Positions 51,819 through 61,900 of a DNA stretch of 64,000 nt are shown here, piece by piece. Position 1 is the first letter of the stretch. Each line of letters opens with the position of its first letter. Position numbers and translations under genes: made by a program. The stretch comes from Candidatus Poribacteria bacterium (GTDB lineage: Bacteria > Poribacteria > WGA-4E > WGA-3G): assembly GCA_009841255.1 (NCBI GenBank), contig VXMD01000077.1:1-64000 (forward strand). The letters are read 5' to 3'. The notes beneath the pieces were generated by a model that saw only the letters and a list, made by a program, of their open reading frames with translations, searched no databases and was not told the DNA's origin.

Positions 51819-52484
51819 ATGGAGAGACTTAAGGAAATTTCAGAACAGATTCGGGAAAATATAAATCAATTTCTGGAAGCAGTAGATGGTGCCGAATCTC
51901 TGCTTGATAAAGCCATCGTTGATATGAAAGAGCGACTTGATGAGGCAAAAGATCTCGTAGCCACAGCCATCGCGGAAGAGCAAAGACTCAAACGCGCCTA
52001 TCAGGAGGCTATCGATACAGCAAACGTATGGAGTGAAAAGGCTGACGCTGCTTTGCAAAATCTGGACACAGCACGGGCAAGCGAAGCGCAACAACTCAAA
52101 CGACACTATCTGGATATCGCAGCGGGTTATAAACGCCAAATTGTGACGCAGACAACGGTCGTAACCTCCCTCAAAACAGCACTACACGAATTTTATCAGC
52201 AATTCCGAAGCGCAGTAGGACACGCTGAAACCCTATCCCATCGTCAGAGGCAGGCGGAGACGCGCGCAGAACTCTATAAATTGATCGCTGCAGCGGAAAA
52301 TGCGATCGCCACGACTTTGGCAAAGTCTGAACAGAAATTGAAAACGGCGGAAGAAAAAGCGGAAATCTGGGAAAACCGAAATCGCCGCGATGCCGCTGAT
52401 GTGAAAAAAGACGTAGATGGTTCCAATCTCGACCAGACGCTTGCAGAACTTAAAAATGATATCTTAGGCAGTAACCGCAAATGA
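51819..52484 (+). CDS. PspA/IM30-like coiled-coil membrane-remodelling protein
   Basis: 221 aa, almost all predicted helix with heptad character (LLDKAIVDMKERLDEAKDLVATAIAEEQRLKRAYQEA), matching the PspA/Vipp1 fold of the ESCRT-III superfamily. PspA-type proteins oligomerise on stressed inner membranes. GGAGG precedes the start. The ATGA overlap with the ABC ATPase suggests it serves or responds to that transporter, unlike classical psp operons. Confidence 0.75.
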   Translation: MERLKEISEQIRENINQFLEAVDGAESLLDKAIVDMKERLDEAKDLVATAIAEEQRLKRAYQEAIDTANVWSEKADAALQNLDTARASEAQQLKRHYLDIAAGYKRQIVTQTTVVTSLKTALHEFYQQFRSAVGHAETLSHRQRQAETRAELYKLIAAAENAIATTLAKSEQKLKTAEEKAEIWENRNRRDAADVKKDVDGSNLDQTLAELKNDILGSNRK

Positions 52485-53239
52485 TTAAAACCTTAAGCTT
52501 GACAAAATATTTCGGTAAATTGTGTGCTGTGGATGCATTGACACTTGAGGTAGATGCCGGTGAAATATTCGGGTTCCTTGGACCTAATGGCGCAGGAAAG
52601 ACGACGACAATCAATATGCTAACGGGCTTACTCCGTCCGACCTCTGGCACTGCGACGCTTGGCGGTTATGACATTCAGAAGCAGAGTTTACAGGCGAAGG
52701 CGATTCTCGGACTGATGCCCGACACGCCGCAACTTTATGAAGTGTTGAGCGGTAGGCAGTTTGTCCGAATGATAGCAGATTTATATGAGGTGCCGCCGGA
52801 GCAAGCTGAAAATGAGATGGCGGTGCTACTTGAGCAGCTTGAGCTTACCGATGCTGCTGACGATCAAATTAAAGGGTATTCTTACGGCATGCAGAAGAAA
52901 ATTCTGCTCATCTCGGTTCTCGTGCATCACCCGCAGATTTTTTTCCTTGATGAACCCACCAGTGGTCTGGATCCGAGGAGTGCGCGTACGGTTAGGGAAA
53001 TCCTGCGTGAACGCTGTGAGCAGGGCTCTACTGTATTTATGACGACACATATCCTTGAAATTGCCGAACGTATTTGCGATCGAGTCGGTATTATCAGTAA
53101 AGGGCAACTGATCGCTGTGGGAACCCTTGCGGAATTGCAGCAGAAAAAGCAGGAATGCCACGGACGATCCGTTGATGTGAATCAGGACCGAACGGAAACG
53201 CTCGAGGATATTTTTCTCGATCTTACGGCAGATTTTTAA
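52481..53239 (+). CDS. ABC transporter ATP-binding protein
   Basis: 252 aa. Walker A GPNGAGKTT (about residue 35), signature YSYGMQKKI in place of LSGGQ, Walker B IFFLDEPTSGLD, switch His in TTHILEIAERI. This is the ABC-2 exporter type of ATPase. It is coupled to pspA by a 4-bp overlap; its permease is the next gene, separated by a dispersed repeat. Confidence 0.93.
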   Translation: MIKTLSLTKYFGKLCAVDALTLEVDAGEIFGFLGPNGAGKTTTINMLTGLLRPTSGTATLGGYDIQKQSLQAKAILGLMPDTPQLYEVLSGRQFVRMIADLYEVPPEQAENEMAVLLEQLELTDAADDQIKGYSYGMQKKILLISVLVHHPQIFFLDEPTSGLDPRSARTVREILRERCEQGSTVFMTTHILEIAERICDRVGIISKGQLIAVGTLAELQQKKQECHGRSVDVNQDRTETLEDIFLDLTADF

Positions 53240-53348
53240 TTATACCTTGCGGTTCGGTCAGGTCAATTCGGTGAATAACGTTGCTCGGCGTATATCCGCA
53301 CCCAGTGAAAACTCGTCGGGAACCTACCCGAAATAAAATGGAGGGCAG
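53237..53348 (-). repeat. Dispersed repeat A, reverse copy between ATPase and permease
   Basis: ACCTTGCGGTTCGGTCAGGT at 53247 is the reverse complement of the repeat A 3' end. AAATGGAGGGCAGTCACC near 53335 repeats the GAAATGGAG end in direct orientation. Confidence 0.6.
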
Positions 53349-53369
53349 TCACCAGCCAATACTTAAAAG

Positions 53370-55064
53370 ATGTCAAGAAATGTGATAATTCTGCTAAGAG
53401 CGGATTTACAAGGGTGGTTGAATGGTCTGAGGTACGGTGGAGAGGCGTGGCGAAAAGCCGCTTTAAAAGGGGTGGGTTATCTCATCTTCATCGTTGCCCT
53501 GTCGGTGTTAGGGAATTCCCTTTTCACACATTTACGGCTTACTGAAGCGGAGCCGACACTTCTGCTGAATGTAATTAATGGGTTCATGATTTTCGGGATT
53601 ATCGTCGTTGCCAAGGAACTGATGGAGAGTTCACTGAAAAGTCTATACGAAGCACCGGACACCACGTTGCTACACGCCGCACCGATTCAACCGGTCGCGA
53701 TTTTTGGATATAAGTTCATTCATCTCACTCTCACGCGTTTTCTGAGTATTCTCTGTTTTTTGGGACCCCCATGGGTAGCGTTCGGTCTGATATTTGAATT
53801 GCCGTGGCATTTTTACGCTGTACTCTTTCCAGTGTGTTTGTGTCTTCTATTAATGATCGCAAGCTATGTTACCGTCAGCGTGATGTTGATTGCGCGTTTC
53901 TTTTCGTCTGGATGGCTTCTCGCAACACTCAAGATACTCGGCACTACAATCGGTGTAACGGTGGGTTTCCTGTTATCGTTAACACTGTTTTTCGAGTTTG
54001 AACCGATCCATATAAAGCAATCTTTGCTCAATTGGGCTTCCGAGAGAACAACCGATACGACTGCTTCGTGGTATCCACACGAGTGGATTGGGAGACTGCT
54101 ATTGAGTTGGGTGACTGAATCCACAGTAGGTGTCCGGTTGAGATGGGCACTGGGAGGTATTGGAGGAAGTCTCACCGCTGCTGGCGTGGCAACGCTCGTC
54201 GCGCACCTGATTTATCAGCGCGGTTGGGAGAATATTCGGCAGTTGAAAGCGAAGCGGAAACCCGTGCGGAGCGCCATTGTCCCGCAGGTTTCCTCTATCG
54301 GCTTGCGCCCGTCTAAGGCATCGCATCTGGAACGCCTGCGGTTTGCGCTCGGACGTGGCAAGATACGATCTATGATGCTAAAGGACTTTCTCATTTTCGT
54401 TCGACACAGTGGACGGCTCATTGCCATTGTGATGCTCACTCTGTTTTTGGTAGTTCACATCGTTATCTTACTCGGGCAAGGCGGGAGTGCGGATACGAAC
54501 GCTGGGCTGATTCTTACTGTGCAGATAGTTCTCTATAGCATGCTTATTACCTTCAGTATCAGTTGTAACGGTCTGCGAGATGAGGCGAAGACGTGGTGGA
54601 TGCTGAAAGCGTCTCCTGTTACACCAAAGTTAGTGTTCACCAGTAAATTCCTGACAGCGTTTCTCTGTGCGTTGGTGTATGCTGAATTCTGGTCTCTATT
54701 TGCTGTCTGTCTGTTGCGAATTCCAAGAGATGTTTGGATACCGGTGATACTAACGCCCCTCTTAACACTCCCGACGGCGTGTGCTTTGAATACAGCGGTC
54801 GGAACTTTGTCGTGGATGGCGGAATTGACACATTGGGGAAACACCCAAGCAAAAACACCAAAGCCTATCTTGCGGGTTTTGACGTTCACGGTGACACTCA
54901 TTGTTGACGTGGTGCTTGTCCTTGCCTTGGTGATAGCGTGGTATACCGAAAGTTTCATTGTGTTTGTCGGATTAATAATCTTTCTGGTGGGTGTATTCGG
55001 GATATCTTATCGGTGGGGAATAGGAAACCTCCGCAGGTTATTGGTTGCACAGCAGTTTCTTTAA
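53370..55064 (+). CDS. ABC-2 type exporter permease
   Basis: 564 aa with about 12 hydrophobic helices and two large soluble segments, one basic (KAKRKPVRSAIV). Partner of the upstream ATPase; the exported substrate is unknown. At about residues 489-495 the sequence GNTQAKT is encoded by a copy of dispersed repeat B (54838-54856), which also occurs in the res gene, so a short repeat-derived insert sits in a loop before the last helices. A repeat A copy separates it from the ATPase. Confidence 0.82.
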   Translation: MSRNVIILLRADLQGWLNGLRYGGEAWRKAALKGVGYLIFIVALSVLGNSLFTHLRLTEAEPTLLLNVINGFMIFGIIVVAKELMESSLKSLYEAPDTTLLHAAPIQPVAIFGYKFIHLTLTRFLSILCFLGPPWVAFGLIFELPWHFYAVLFPVCLCLLLMIASYVTVSVMLIARFFSSGWLLATLKILGTTIGVTVGFLLSLTLFFEFEPIHIKQSLLNWASERTTDTTASWYPHEWIGRLLLSWVTESTVGVRLRWALGGIGGSLTAAGVATLVAHLIYQRGWENIRQLKAKRKPVRSAIVPQVSSIGLRPSKASHLERLRFALGRGKIRSMMLKDFLIFVRHSGRLIAIVMLTLFLVVHIVILLGQGGSADTNAGLILTVQIVLYSMLITFSISCNGLRDEAKTWWMLKASPVTPKLVFTSKFLTAFLCALVYAEFWSLFAVCLLRIPRDVWIPVILTPLLTLPTACALNTAVGTLSWMAELTHWGNTQAKTPKPILRVLTFTVTLIVDVVLVLALVIAWYTESFIVFVGLIIFLVGVFGISYRWGIGNLRRLLVAQQFL

Positions 55065-55109
55065 TCATGGTGCTGTTGACCGGGCAGTCACCAACCAATA
55101 GGAAAAGAT

Positions 55110-55622
55110 ATGTTAATAGAATATGAAGGCATAGTGCCGAAGGTGCATCCGTCTGTTTTTGTCGCTCCAGGGGCGATGATTATTGGCGATGTAGCAATTG
55201 GAGAAGAATCGAGCATCTGGTTTAACAGCGTGCTCCGTGGGGATTTAGAACCGATTCGAATCGGATGTCGCACCAATGTACAAGACGGTGCAGTGATACA
55301 TATGGACAAAGAAATTCCGTGTCTCATTGGTGATGACGTTACGATCGGGCACGGTGCGATCCTCCACAGTTGCACAATTGGAGACGGAGCACTGATCGGC
55401 ATGGGAGCGGTTCTCCTAACGGGTTCGGTGGTTGGCGAAAATGCCGTTGTCGCAGCTGGCACGCTTGTTCGAGAAGGACAAGAAATCCCACCGGGTGCCG
55501 TGGCGATGGGAGTGCCCGCAAAGGTGCGGCGCGAGGCTACCGAGGCGGAACTTGAACGCGTCCGACGCGGTAAGGACGATTACGTTTTGCGTGGTAAACT
55601 GATGCAAACATCTACTTCATAG
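55110..55622 (+). CDS. Gamma-carbonic-anhydrase-like hexapeptide protein
   Basis: 170 aa, left-handed beta-helix with metal-binding His residues in VIHMD and GHGAILHSC, typical of the YrdA/PaaY/CaiE group. Members bind zinc or iron; some hydrate CO2, others have lost activity. The usual catalytic Glu loop is not obvious. A terminator follows directly. The start ATG has AGGAAAAGAT upstream. Confidence 0.88.
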   Translation: MLIEYEGIVPKVHPSVFVAPGAMIIGDVAIGEESSIWFNSVLRGDLEPIRIGCRTNVQDGAVIHMDKEIPCLIGDDVTIGHGAILHSCTIGDGALIGMGAVLLTGSVVGENAVVAAGTLVREGQEIPPGAVAMGVPAKVRREATEAELERVRRGKDDYVLRGKLMQTSTS

Positions 55623-55624
55623 AG

Positions 55625-55647
55625 GTGCCCTCAGGCACAGTTTTTTT
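55625..55647 (+). terminator. Rho-independent terminator
   Basis: GTGCC-CTCA-GGCAC followed by AG and seven T. Confidence 0.85.
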
Positions 55648-55710
55648 ATTTTTACTCTGATTGAAAAATTGGGAGTTAGACAGAGCGCGTAAGCCCAAGC
55701 ATCGCGCCGG

Positions 55711-55777
55711 GCTGGATATACGGAGAAGATCGCTCCTGTAAAACCAGCCTTATCGAACCGCAAGGAAAGTTAAAAGT
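55711..55777 (+). repeat. Repeat supplying the ribosome binding site of the next gene
   Basis: GCTGGATATACGGAGAAGAT followed downstream by CCTTATCGAACCGCAAGG matches 57270-57330. CGCAAGGAAAG is the Shine-Dalgarno for ATG 55778. Confidence 0.6.
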
Positions 55778-56818
55778 ATGGCAAAACGAACATGTTTAAT
55801 GATTGGTGGCAGCGGCATGGCTGGTGGCTGGATTAACAATTTCACGAATAATTTCAGCGACCGGATCGAAATCGTTGGTTTAGCGGATGTGAGTACAGAT
55901 GTTCTCACAGCGCAGGGTGAGGCATTGGGGCTTAGCCCCTCACAACTCTTCACGGACTTCAATGAAGCGTGTACGGAGGTCAAGGCTGACTTCTGTGGCA
56001 TTGCTGTTCCACCGCAATTCCATAGTCCTGCCGCGATTGCGGCTATGGAAAATGGGATGCCTGTTATCTGTGAAAAACCGATCGCGGACACCTTAGACGC
56101 CGCAAAAGCGATGGTGCACACCGCCCAAAAAACAGGATTGCCGTGTGCGATTATTCAAAATTATCGTTATGCAGACAATAAACAGGAGTTGATTCGCATC
56201 CGCGATGAGGGTAGGTTGGGACGGCTTCAGCACATTGTTGGGAGATACGCCTGTGACTACCGTCGGTATCTCTCATGGGGCAAAGCGTGGCGACACGATA
56301 TGGATTTCGGACTTCTTTTTGAAGGCTCCGTCCATCATCTTGACATGCTTCGGTTCCTCTCCGGTGGCGATTGTGAAACCTTGATCGGATTTGGATGGAA
56401 TCCAGAATGGTCGAGTTTCCAACACTACTCCAGCGGTTTCTATGTGATGCGGATGGATAACGGGGTCCATACCTCTTATGAGGGCAATAGTTCATCGGCG
56501 GGTATCGTCAATTGTTGGAACCATGAGCACTATCGTGCTGAGTTCGAGGAAGGGGCTGTGGAAATCGCAGGCGGCAACCAGATGACGATCCACCGCGTGG
56601 GTGGAGAGACCGAAGTCTACGAGGCACCCGCGATTCCGTATCAAGCCCATCAGCATCTTTTTGATGAATTTCTGAATTGGCTTGATGGTGGTGAGCCCTC
56701 TGATACGCGAATTGAGGATAACATCAAAAGTTTCGTGCTTGTCATTGCCGCAATGGAGACAACCCTTGATGGACAACCCAAACAGATCGCCGATTACCTG
56801 AGCGACTTGGAAATTTAA
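55778..56818 (+). CDS. Gfo/Idh/MocA family oxidoreductase
   Basis: 346 aa. N-terminal Rossmann fold (LMIGGSGMAGGWINNF, GLADVSTDVL) and the EKP motif in PVICEKPIADTLDAA, then the alpha/beta domain with WRHDMDFGLLFEGSVHHLDMLRFL carrying the catalytic Asp and His region. It oxidises or reduces a sugar or inositol with NAD(P). Substrate unknown. The ribosome binding site lies in a dispersed repeat. A small hypothetical follows. Confidence 0.9.
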   Translation: MAKRTCLMIGGSGMAGGWINNFTNNFSDRIEIVGLADVSTDVLTAQGEALGLSPSQLFTDFNEACTEVKADFCGIAVPPQFHSPAAIAAMENGMPVICEKPIADTLDAAKAMVHTAQKTGLPCAIIQNYRYADNKQELIRIRDEGRLGRLQHIVGRYACDYRRYLSWGKAWRHDMDFGLLFEGSVHHLDMLRFLSGGDCETLIGFGWNPEWSSFQHYSSGFYVMRMDNGVHTSYEGNSSSAGIVNCWNHEHYRAEFEEGAVEIAGGNQMTIHRVGGETEVYEAPAIPYQAHQHLFDEFLNWLDGGEPSDTRIEDNIKSFVLVIAAMETTLDGQPKQIADYLSDLEI

Positions 56819-56881
56819 GGGTTGTGTATTCGTAAGGGCTTAGGTGCCGCGCAAGCCTTTATAGGAGACTTGCGGGACAAT

Positions 56882-57178
56882 ATGTTCAATTCAAACCCTG
56901 AAATACCACGTGTCCTTGAAGATATTCCTGAACCTGAACAACGCGCGCTGCTTGAAAAGGCAGCGACTTGGATTGTCCGGCGCGGTCTAACCGCGCCCGC
57001 AATTCTCTTTTTAGAGACCGGTAAACCGCTTAACTTTTTGGGGAGTCAACTCTTAATTGCGTTTAGTCCCTTTATTCAGGCGATTTTCAAGGGCGACGAG
57101 TACCATAAATTCGCGCTTATTCTGGAAAAAGATGCCAATGTTGAGTTGCTGATTGAATTGATCGAGGCACACTCATGA
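56882..57178 (+). CDS. Small hypothetical protein
   Basis: 98 aa from ATG 56882, with an AGGAGA upstream at some distance. The sequence has an acidic N-terminus (EDIPEPEQRALLEKAATWIVRRG), a hydrophobic mid-part (FLETGKPLNFLGSQLLIAFSPFIQAIF) and an acidic tail. It could associate with membranes. No family recognised. Lies 63 bases after the oxidoreductase, likely co-transcribed. Confidence 0.6.
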   Translation: MFNSNPEIPRVLEDIPEPEQRALLEKAATWIVRRGLTAPAILFLETGKPLNFLGSQLLIAFSPFIQAIFKGDEYHKFALILEKDANVELLIELIEAHS

Positions 57179-57259
57179 TTCTGTTACCAATAACCCAAGT
57201 TGCTACTAACAGATTTTGCACATTTCAGAAAGGTTTTTCAGTCTTTTTCCACACCCCAG

Positions 57260-57546
57260 AGGGGGTGATATGTCTATAGAAAGCTGGATATACAGAGAAT
57301 ACCGCTCTTCCAAAACTAGCCTTATCGAACCGCAAGGTGTAAGTGGTAGTCGGTTCTCGGTTAAGAGGTGTTTTGCTTGGGTGTTTCTCTCGTCTCACAA
57401 CAAACGGACTTCGTGAGATAGCCTCAAAACCCGTAGCACGTAATGTAATGGAGTGCGGATATACGCAAAGGCACTTCGCTTTCTAAACCTACCTCACCGA
57501 ACCGCAAGGAAACATTAAAATATCGAACCGCAAGGAAACATTAAAA
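57260..57546 (+). repeat. Cluster of dispersed repeats A and B
   Basis: Within the gene-free 57179-57547: the GCTGGATATAC...CGAACCGCAAGG unit, a repeat B copy at 57370-57387 (GTTTTGCTTGGGTGTTTC), and a full repeat A copy from CGTAATGTAATGGAG. The last ends in a 26-bp tandem duplication of ATCGAACCGCAAGGAAACAT plus TAAAAT. The final unit supplies the Shine-Dalgarno for ATG 57548. Confidence 0.7.
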
Positions 57547-57547
57547 T

Positions 57548-58918
57548 ATGGCAGTTGAATTAAGAATGCTTCAGATGGATCAGACGATGACCAAAGGAAA
57601 GATCGGCAAATGGCTGGTTGCAGAGGGCGATACTGTCACACAGGGGCAACCCTTACTGGAGATTGAAACCGATAAAGTCGTCCATGAGCAGGAATCCCCG
57701 ACGGATGGGGTTATCGCGCAATTGCTGGCTGAGGAAGGTACCAATGTTCCTGTCAACGCCCTGTTAGCAATTATCGGGGCACCCGGAGAAGAAGTAGCAC
57801 GCATTGAGGCGGACACCCCTCCCGAACCCGTTGAAGTGGACACTCCATCGGAACCGCAAGCGTCAGTGCAACCTGCGCAACCCAGGGCAACGCCCCCGAT
57901 GACCGTTGCACCAAAAGCCTCACCAGCGGCACGCCAACTCGCCGAAAAGCTCGCTATTGACTTGACCGAAGTCAAAGCCTCTGGACCCGGGGGACGTATT
58001 CTTGAAAGCGATGTCCAACGATATATTGACTTAAGGGGACTGGCTCCAATTGAGGAAACGACACGGCTTAAGGCATCACCGCTTGCCCGGCGATTGGCGA
58101 AGGAGCACGGAGTTAACCTTGTTTCGATTGTCGGTTCGGGACCCGATGGCAGAATTGTCCGTGACGACGTGTTACAAGCGAGCACAGTCGCCGCTGAAGC
58201 CCCCGTTATAGAGACACCGGCGCTCCAACAGGAGACAGAGGTTATTCCTATGGGTGGCATCCGTGAAATTATCGCAGAGCGGATGACCATGAGTCTTCAG
58301 ACAAATGCCAGCGTCACACTCCACACGGAGGTTGATGCAACGGCTTTCGTCGAACTCCGTGGGATGCTCAACGATAAATTGCAAGCGAGAGAAGTGAGTC
58401 TCACCTATACCGATCTGCTCGTTAAGGTCGTAGCGAACGCTTTGCGGGAACATCCGCGACTCAACGCTACACTCACGGATGAAGGGATTCATTTATTGCC
58501 GGAAATTAACATCGGTGTGGCAGTCGCATTGGAAGATGGACTCGTGGTGCCGGTAGTAAGGAATGCGGACAAGGAGAGGTTATCGGAGATATCTGAACAG
58601 GTAAGAGGTTTCGCAGAGCGGGCACGCAGTAATCAACTGACACCCGGTGAACTTCAAGGGGGGACCTTTACCATCACGAATCTCGGAAACTTCGGGGTTG
58701 ATGCATTCACGCCTATCATCAATCCACCGGAGAGTGCGATTCTTGGGGTGGGACGGATTCTGAAGAAGCCGGTCGTTCACGAAGATGAAATTGTTGTTCG
58801 TAACATGTTGACCCTGAGTTTAACGTTCGACCATCGTGTGATAGACGGTGCCCCTGCAGCGCAGTTTCTACAAACAGTCTCCAGTTATATTCAAGACCCG
58901 TATTTGTTGTTAGTATGA
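57548..58918 (+). CDS. 2-oxoacid dehydrogenase E2 component (dihydrolipoyl acyltransferase)
   Basis: 456 aa. Lipoyl domain with the lipoylated Lys in IETDKVVHEQ (about 43), a Pro/Glu-rich linker, two tandem E3-binding domains (SPAARQLAEKLAIDL...GPGGRI and SPLARRLAKEHGVNL...GPDGRI), and the catalytic domain ending in TFDHRVIDGAPAAQFL with HxxxD. Moves acyl groups to CoA in a pyruvate, 2-oxoglutarate or branched-chain complex. No E1 or E3 lies nearby. Two E3-binding domains are unusual. Ribosome binding site from repeat A. Confidence 0.93.
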   Translation: MAVELRMLQMDQTMTKGKIGKWLVAEGDTVTQGQPLLEIETDKVVHEQESPTDGVIAQLLAEEGTNVPVNALLAIIGAPGEEVARIEADTPPEPVEVDTPSEPQASVQPAQPRATPPMTVAPKASPAARQLAEKLAIDLTEVKASGPGGRILESDVQRYIDLRGLAPIEETTRLKASPLARRLAKEHGVNLVSIVGSGPDGRIVRDDVLQASTVAAEAPVIETPALQQETEVIPMGGIREIIAERMTMSLQTNASVTLHTEVDATAFVELRGMLNDKLQAREVSLTYTDLLVKVVANALREHPRLNATLTDEGIHLLPEINIGVAVALEDGLVVPVVRNADKERLSEISEQVRGFAERARSNQLTPGELQGGTFTITNLGNFGVDAFTPIINPPESAILGVGRILKKPVVHEDEIVVRNMLTLSLTFDHRVIDGAPAAQFLQTVSSYIQDPYLLLV

Positions 58919-58925
58919 GTGTACT

Positions 58926-58949
58926 GTGAGGTGGGGTTGAGGTCCTCAC
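58926..58949. terminator. Weak hairpin between convergent genes
   Basis: GTGAGG/CCTCAC six-base stem with a 12-nt loop and no T-tract, between the convergent E2 and res genes. Confidence 0.25.
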
Positions 58950-58953
58950 TTCA

Positions 58954-61900
58954 TTACCGAATTCCTGCTTTCTCAAACATCAAATCCAAATACGATTTCT
59001 CATTGTTGAAAAGTCTTCCCTTGGAACCGTCTTCTGTTTTTTCATGCCAGTTCAATCGATGGATGTTATATGGTAACATATTTTCTTCGATACCCTTGAC
59101 GGATTCTTCATGTCCTAACTTGGAGCTATCTCGTAATAGTAAAAACGAATTGAGACAGAATTTTCGACCCTCTTTAGCCTCTAATTGCTTTTCGAGTGTG
59201 ACAAGCGTTTCGTCCTCAGATTTTTGAGCGAGTTTAACTTTTGGATGGCTCTTATAATTACCCTTTGTTCCGCCAATAATCTCGCGCTCACCCTTTGGAT
59301 CAATAAAAAGAATATGTGTTATATCCTGTTGTGTATCAAGTACCCATAACACAAAATCAGGATAATAACTTCCTGCATCGCTTTCCAAGTAGATACCGAT
59401 CTTCTGCACGTTCCGCATCAGATAGAATTCGTATCTTTCGTTTTCCCGGTAGTGTAACTTGATATACGCTGTCACATCTTCAACAAATTTTTTTTCGCCT
59501 AAGTTGAGTCTATCCGGTGAGACTTTGAGCGTGTCTGATTCATGTTTACTGTTCCCCTGTGGATCTAATAGAAGGGGTTCGTAAATGTGTCGATGCTGCG
59601 GTTCTAAAGATAGGCGCAGGTCTTTCTGAATCCGTATTTCTGGATCTATGCGTCTTGCCTCTAATTGATCCTGTTTCTTTTCTGCTTCCTTGATTTTCGC
59701 AAGAAACGCGTCGTATTCCTGAGGCTTCTTAAATTCCTTTGTTACTGTGTATTCGTAGATAAAGTCATCCTGATTCAATGGTTCATAGATATAGTTTGCA
59801 CGATTGATATGAGCGTTTATACGGCTCTGCAGTTTACGGCTGACATCTGTTACGATCTGTCGATTGAGGCGGTCTGTCCAAGCAATTGGATCTTGCCCCT
59901 GTTCCCAATAACGAATTTCTCCGACAAGCGATAGGAAATCAAGAATGGTCGGTTCACAACTCTCTTTGCTATAGAATTGTAGTTGATTTTTCTCTGCCTC
60001 CCGCTGAATGAAGGTGGCAAGCCCCGCCCGATTTAGATAGCATGCATACTTTTGATTATTTTGCCGCAGATCTTCATAAACATTTAAGGCGTTTTTCTCC
60101 TTATCCGTTCGGTAATCTAACGCTAGAGGCCGCCACTTACTAATAGTACTTGATTTCTCTGTGCCGTTATCAAAGTAAGTATAATGGATTTTACTGTTAT
60201 CAAACGTTACCCGTTTGATGCCGCTACCTTCTATGGTGCCCTGTTTAAAGATAGGCAATTTGTGCTGATATTCACTAAAGTGAACAGTTGTCCCGTTATC
60301 TACTTTAAAGAAGGTTGGATTCACACCAATCTTAAAGGTGTGATAAAGTGGGATACCACCAGCGCGGACTTCCTTGAGAAAATGTTCAAGATAACTTCGC
60401 TTCAAGCTGAAAACGGTTAGCGTTTCCAATCGTCGAATCTCACTTTCTCTATCTCTTTTACGTGAAAGTGGGTAGGGGTAGTCTGGATCTTGCTCAATAT
60501 ACCGACGTTTACCATCACCACCTTTTCCACCTAACCGAACCCCGCGTCCGAAAATCTGTATAATCAGGTTGCCTTTAGAACTTCCCAAGTTAATCAGATC
60601 AATGACAGAGAGGCGATAGGAGTTCCACCCTTCCGCGAACTTGCGACTCCCAATCAACACATTTATCGGGCTGGTTTCGTTATCGAGATTTTCAAAATGG
60701 AGGTTTGGATTGGCGATGACCTCAACACGCGTTTCAATACGGGCATTTGTAATGCTGTTGTAAAAACCCGTAGCATCCCCAACGTTAATCATACCCCACT
60801 TTTCGCCATCTCCGTAAGAGAGAAGTAACTCACTGTTGTTTTCAGGATTACGCGCGACGACCAAGGGACCGATAATGTCTCCGCCAAAAATGGCTCTAAA
60901 TTTTCTGCGTTCTGTAGTGTCCAGGGCTGCAAAGTAATCAAGAACTTGCTGGATATCGGAGACTTCATCTTTATCGTCTTTGCCTTCCTCTTTCGGATTT
61001 TCGACTGTATGTCCCATGAATGCCATTAACGGACGATGCACCGTGAGGTCGTTGTCATATTGTTCGTCCTGTTGGACTCTATTGAAAGTTTGTAACTTTT
61101 CCTCCATGACTCGGAGACATTCGTCTAAGTTGTTTTTAATCTCTTCCTCAGATTCTGCAGCCACTTCGTCTGCGGCAATTCGCTTAAAAAAATGATCTTT
61201 GCCATATCCATCGTTATAGAAGCGAGTATAATCGTATCGATAGATGATTGCGTTATCGTATTCATCTTTCAGTTCATTTGCGACATTGTGGAAGGTGGCG
61301 GAATACTCAAATAGAAAGGAGTTTCCTACGTTGAGCCGGTTCCGCCGGAGGTCCCTAAATCTACCAGATTCCTTGCTGCTCAAGCCGATGTGTGCTTCAT
61401 CTACTAAAATGAGTCGACGAATCTCTCCGTTATCTGGTAATTGAAAATAATCGTCTTCCTTCTGCAAAAGCCCTTGGGTAGTGTCAATGATGAGTTCAAT
61501 CCGATTGTTGTAGAGGTCGTTGAGTGAACGGATGTATGGCTCTAACTCACGCTCATGCTGCTTAATCAGATTTGCTAAGGGAGTCGTTAGAAAAATCTGA
61601 AGGGTTTTTGCTTGGGTGTTTCCTCGCGCGTTATCTTTTTCACAGAAGTGGTGCAGATATTGGAGGATATTGAGATGCATGATGTGGGTTTTCCCACTGC
61701 CTGTTGCCATCCAATACGCCAGCATCCGCTGGTTTTCTGCTTCACTGTTCGCGTCAAGTCTGTCCGATTGCTGCTGATTGGCAAAAAAGCATTCAGTGAA
61801 TAGTAGAGCCAACACCTGATAGTAACGGAGTTTAAAAGTCTGCCCTGTCAAAGAACTGTAATCGTCTACAAAATTCCGAATCCGTTCTAAGGGTTCAGCA

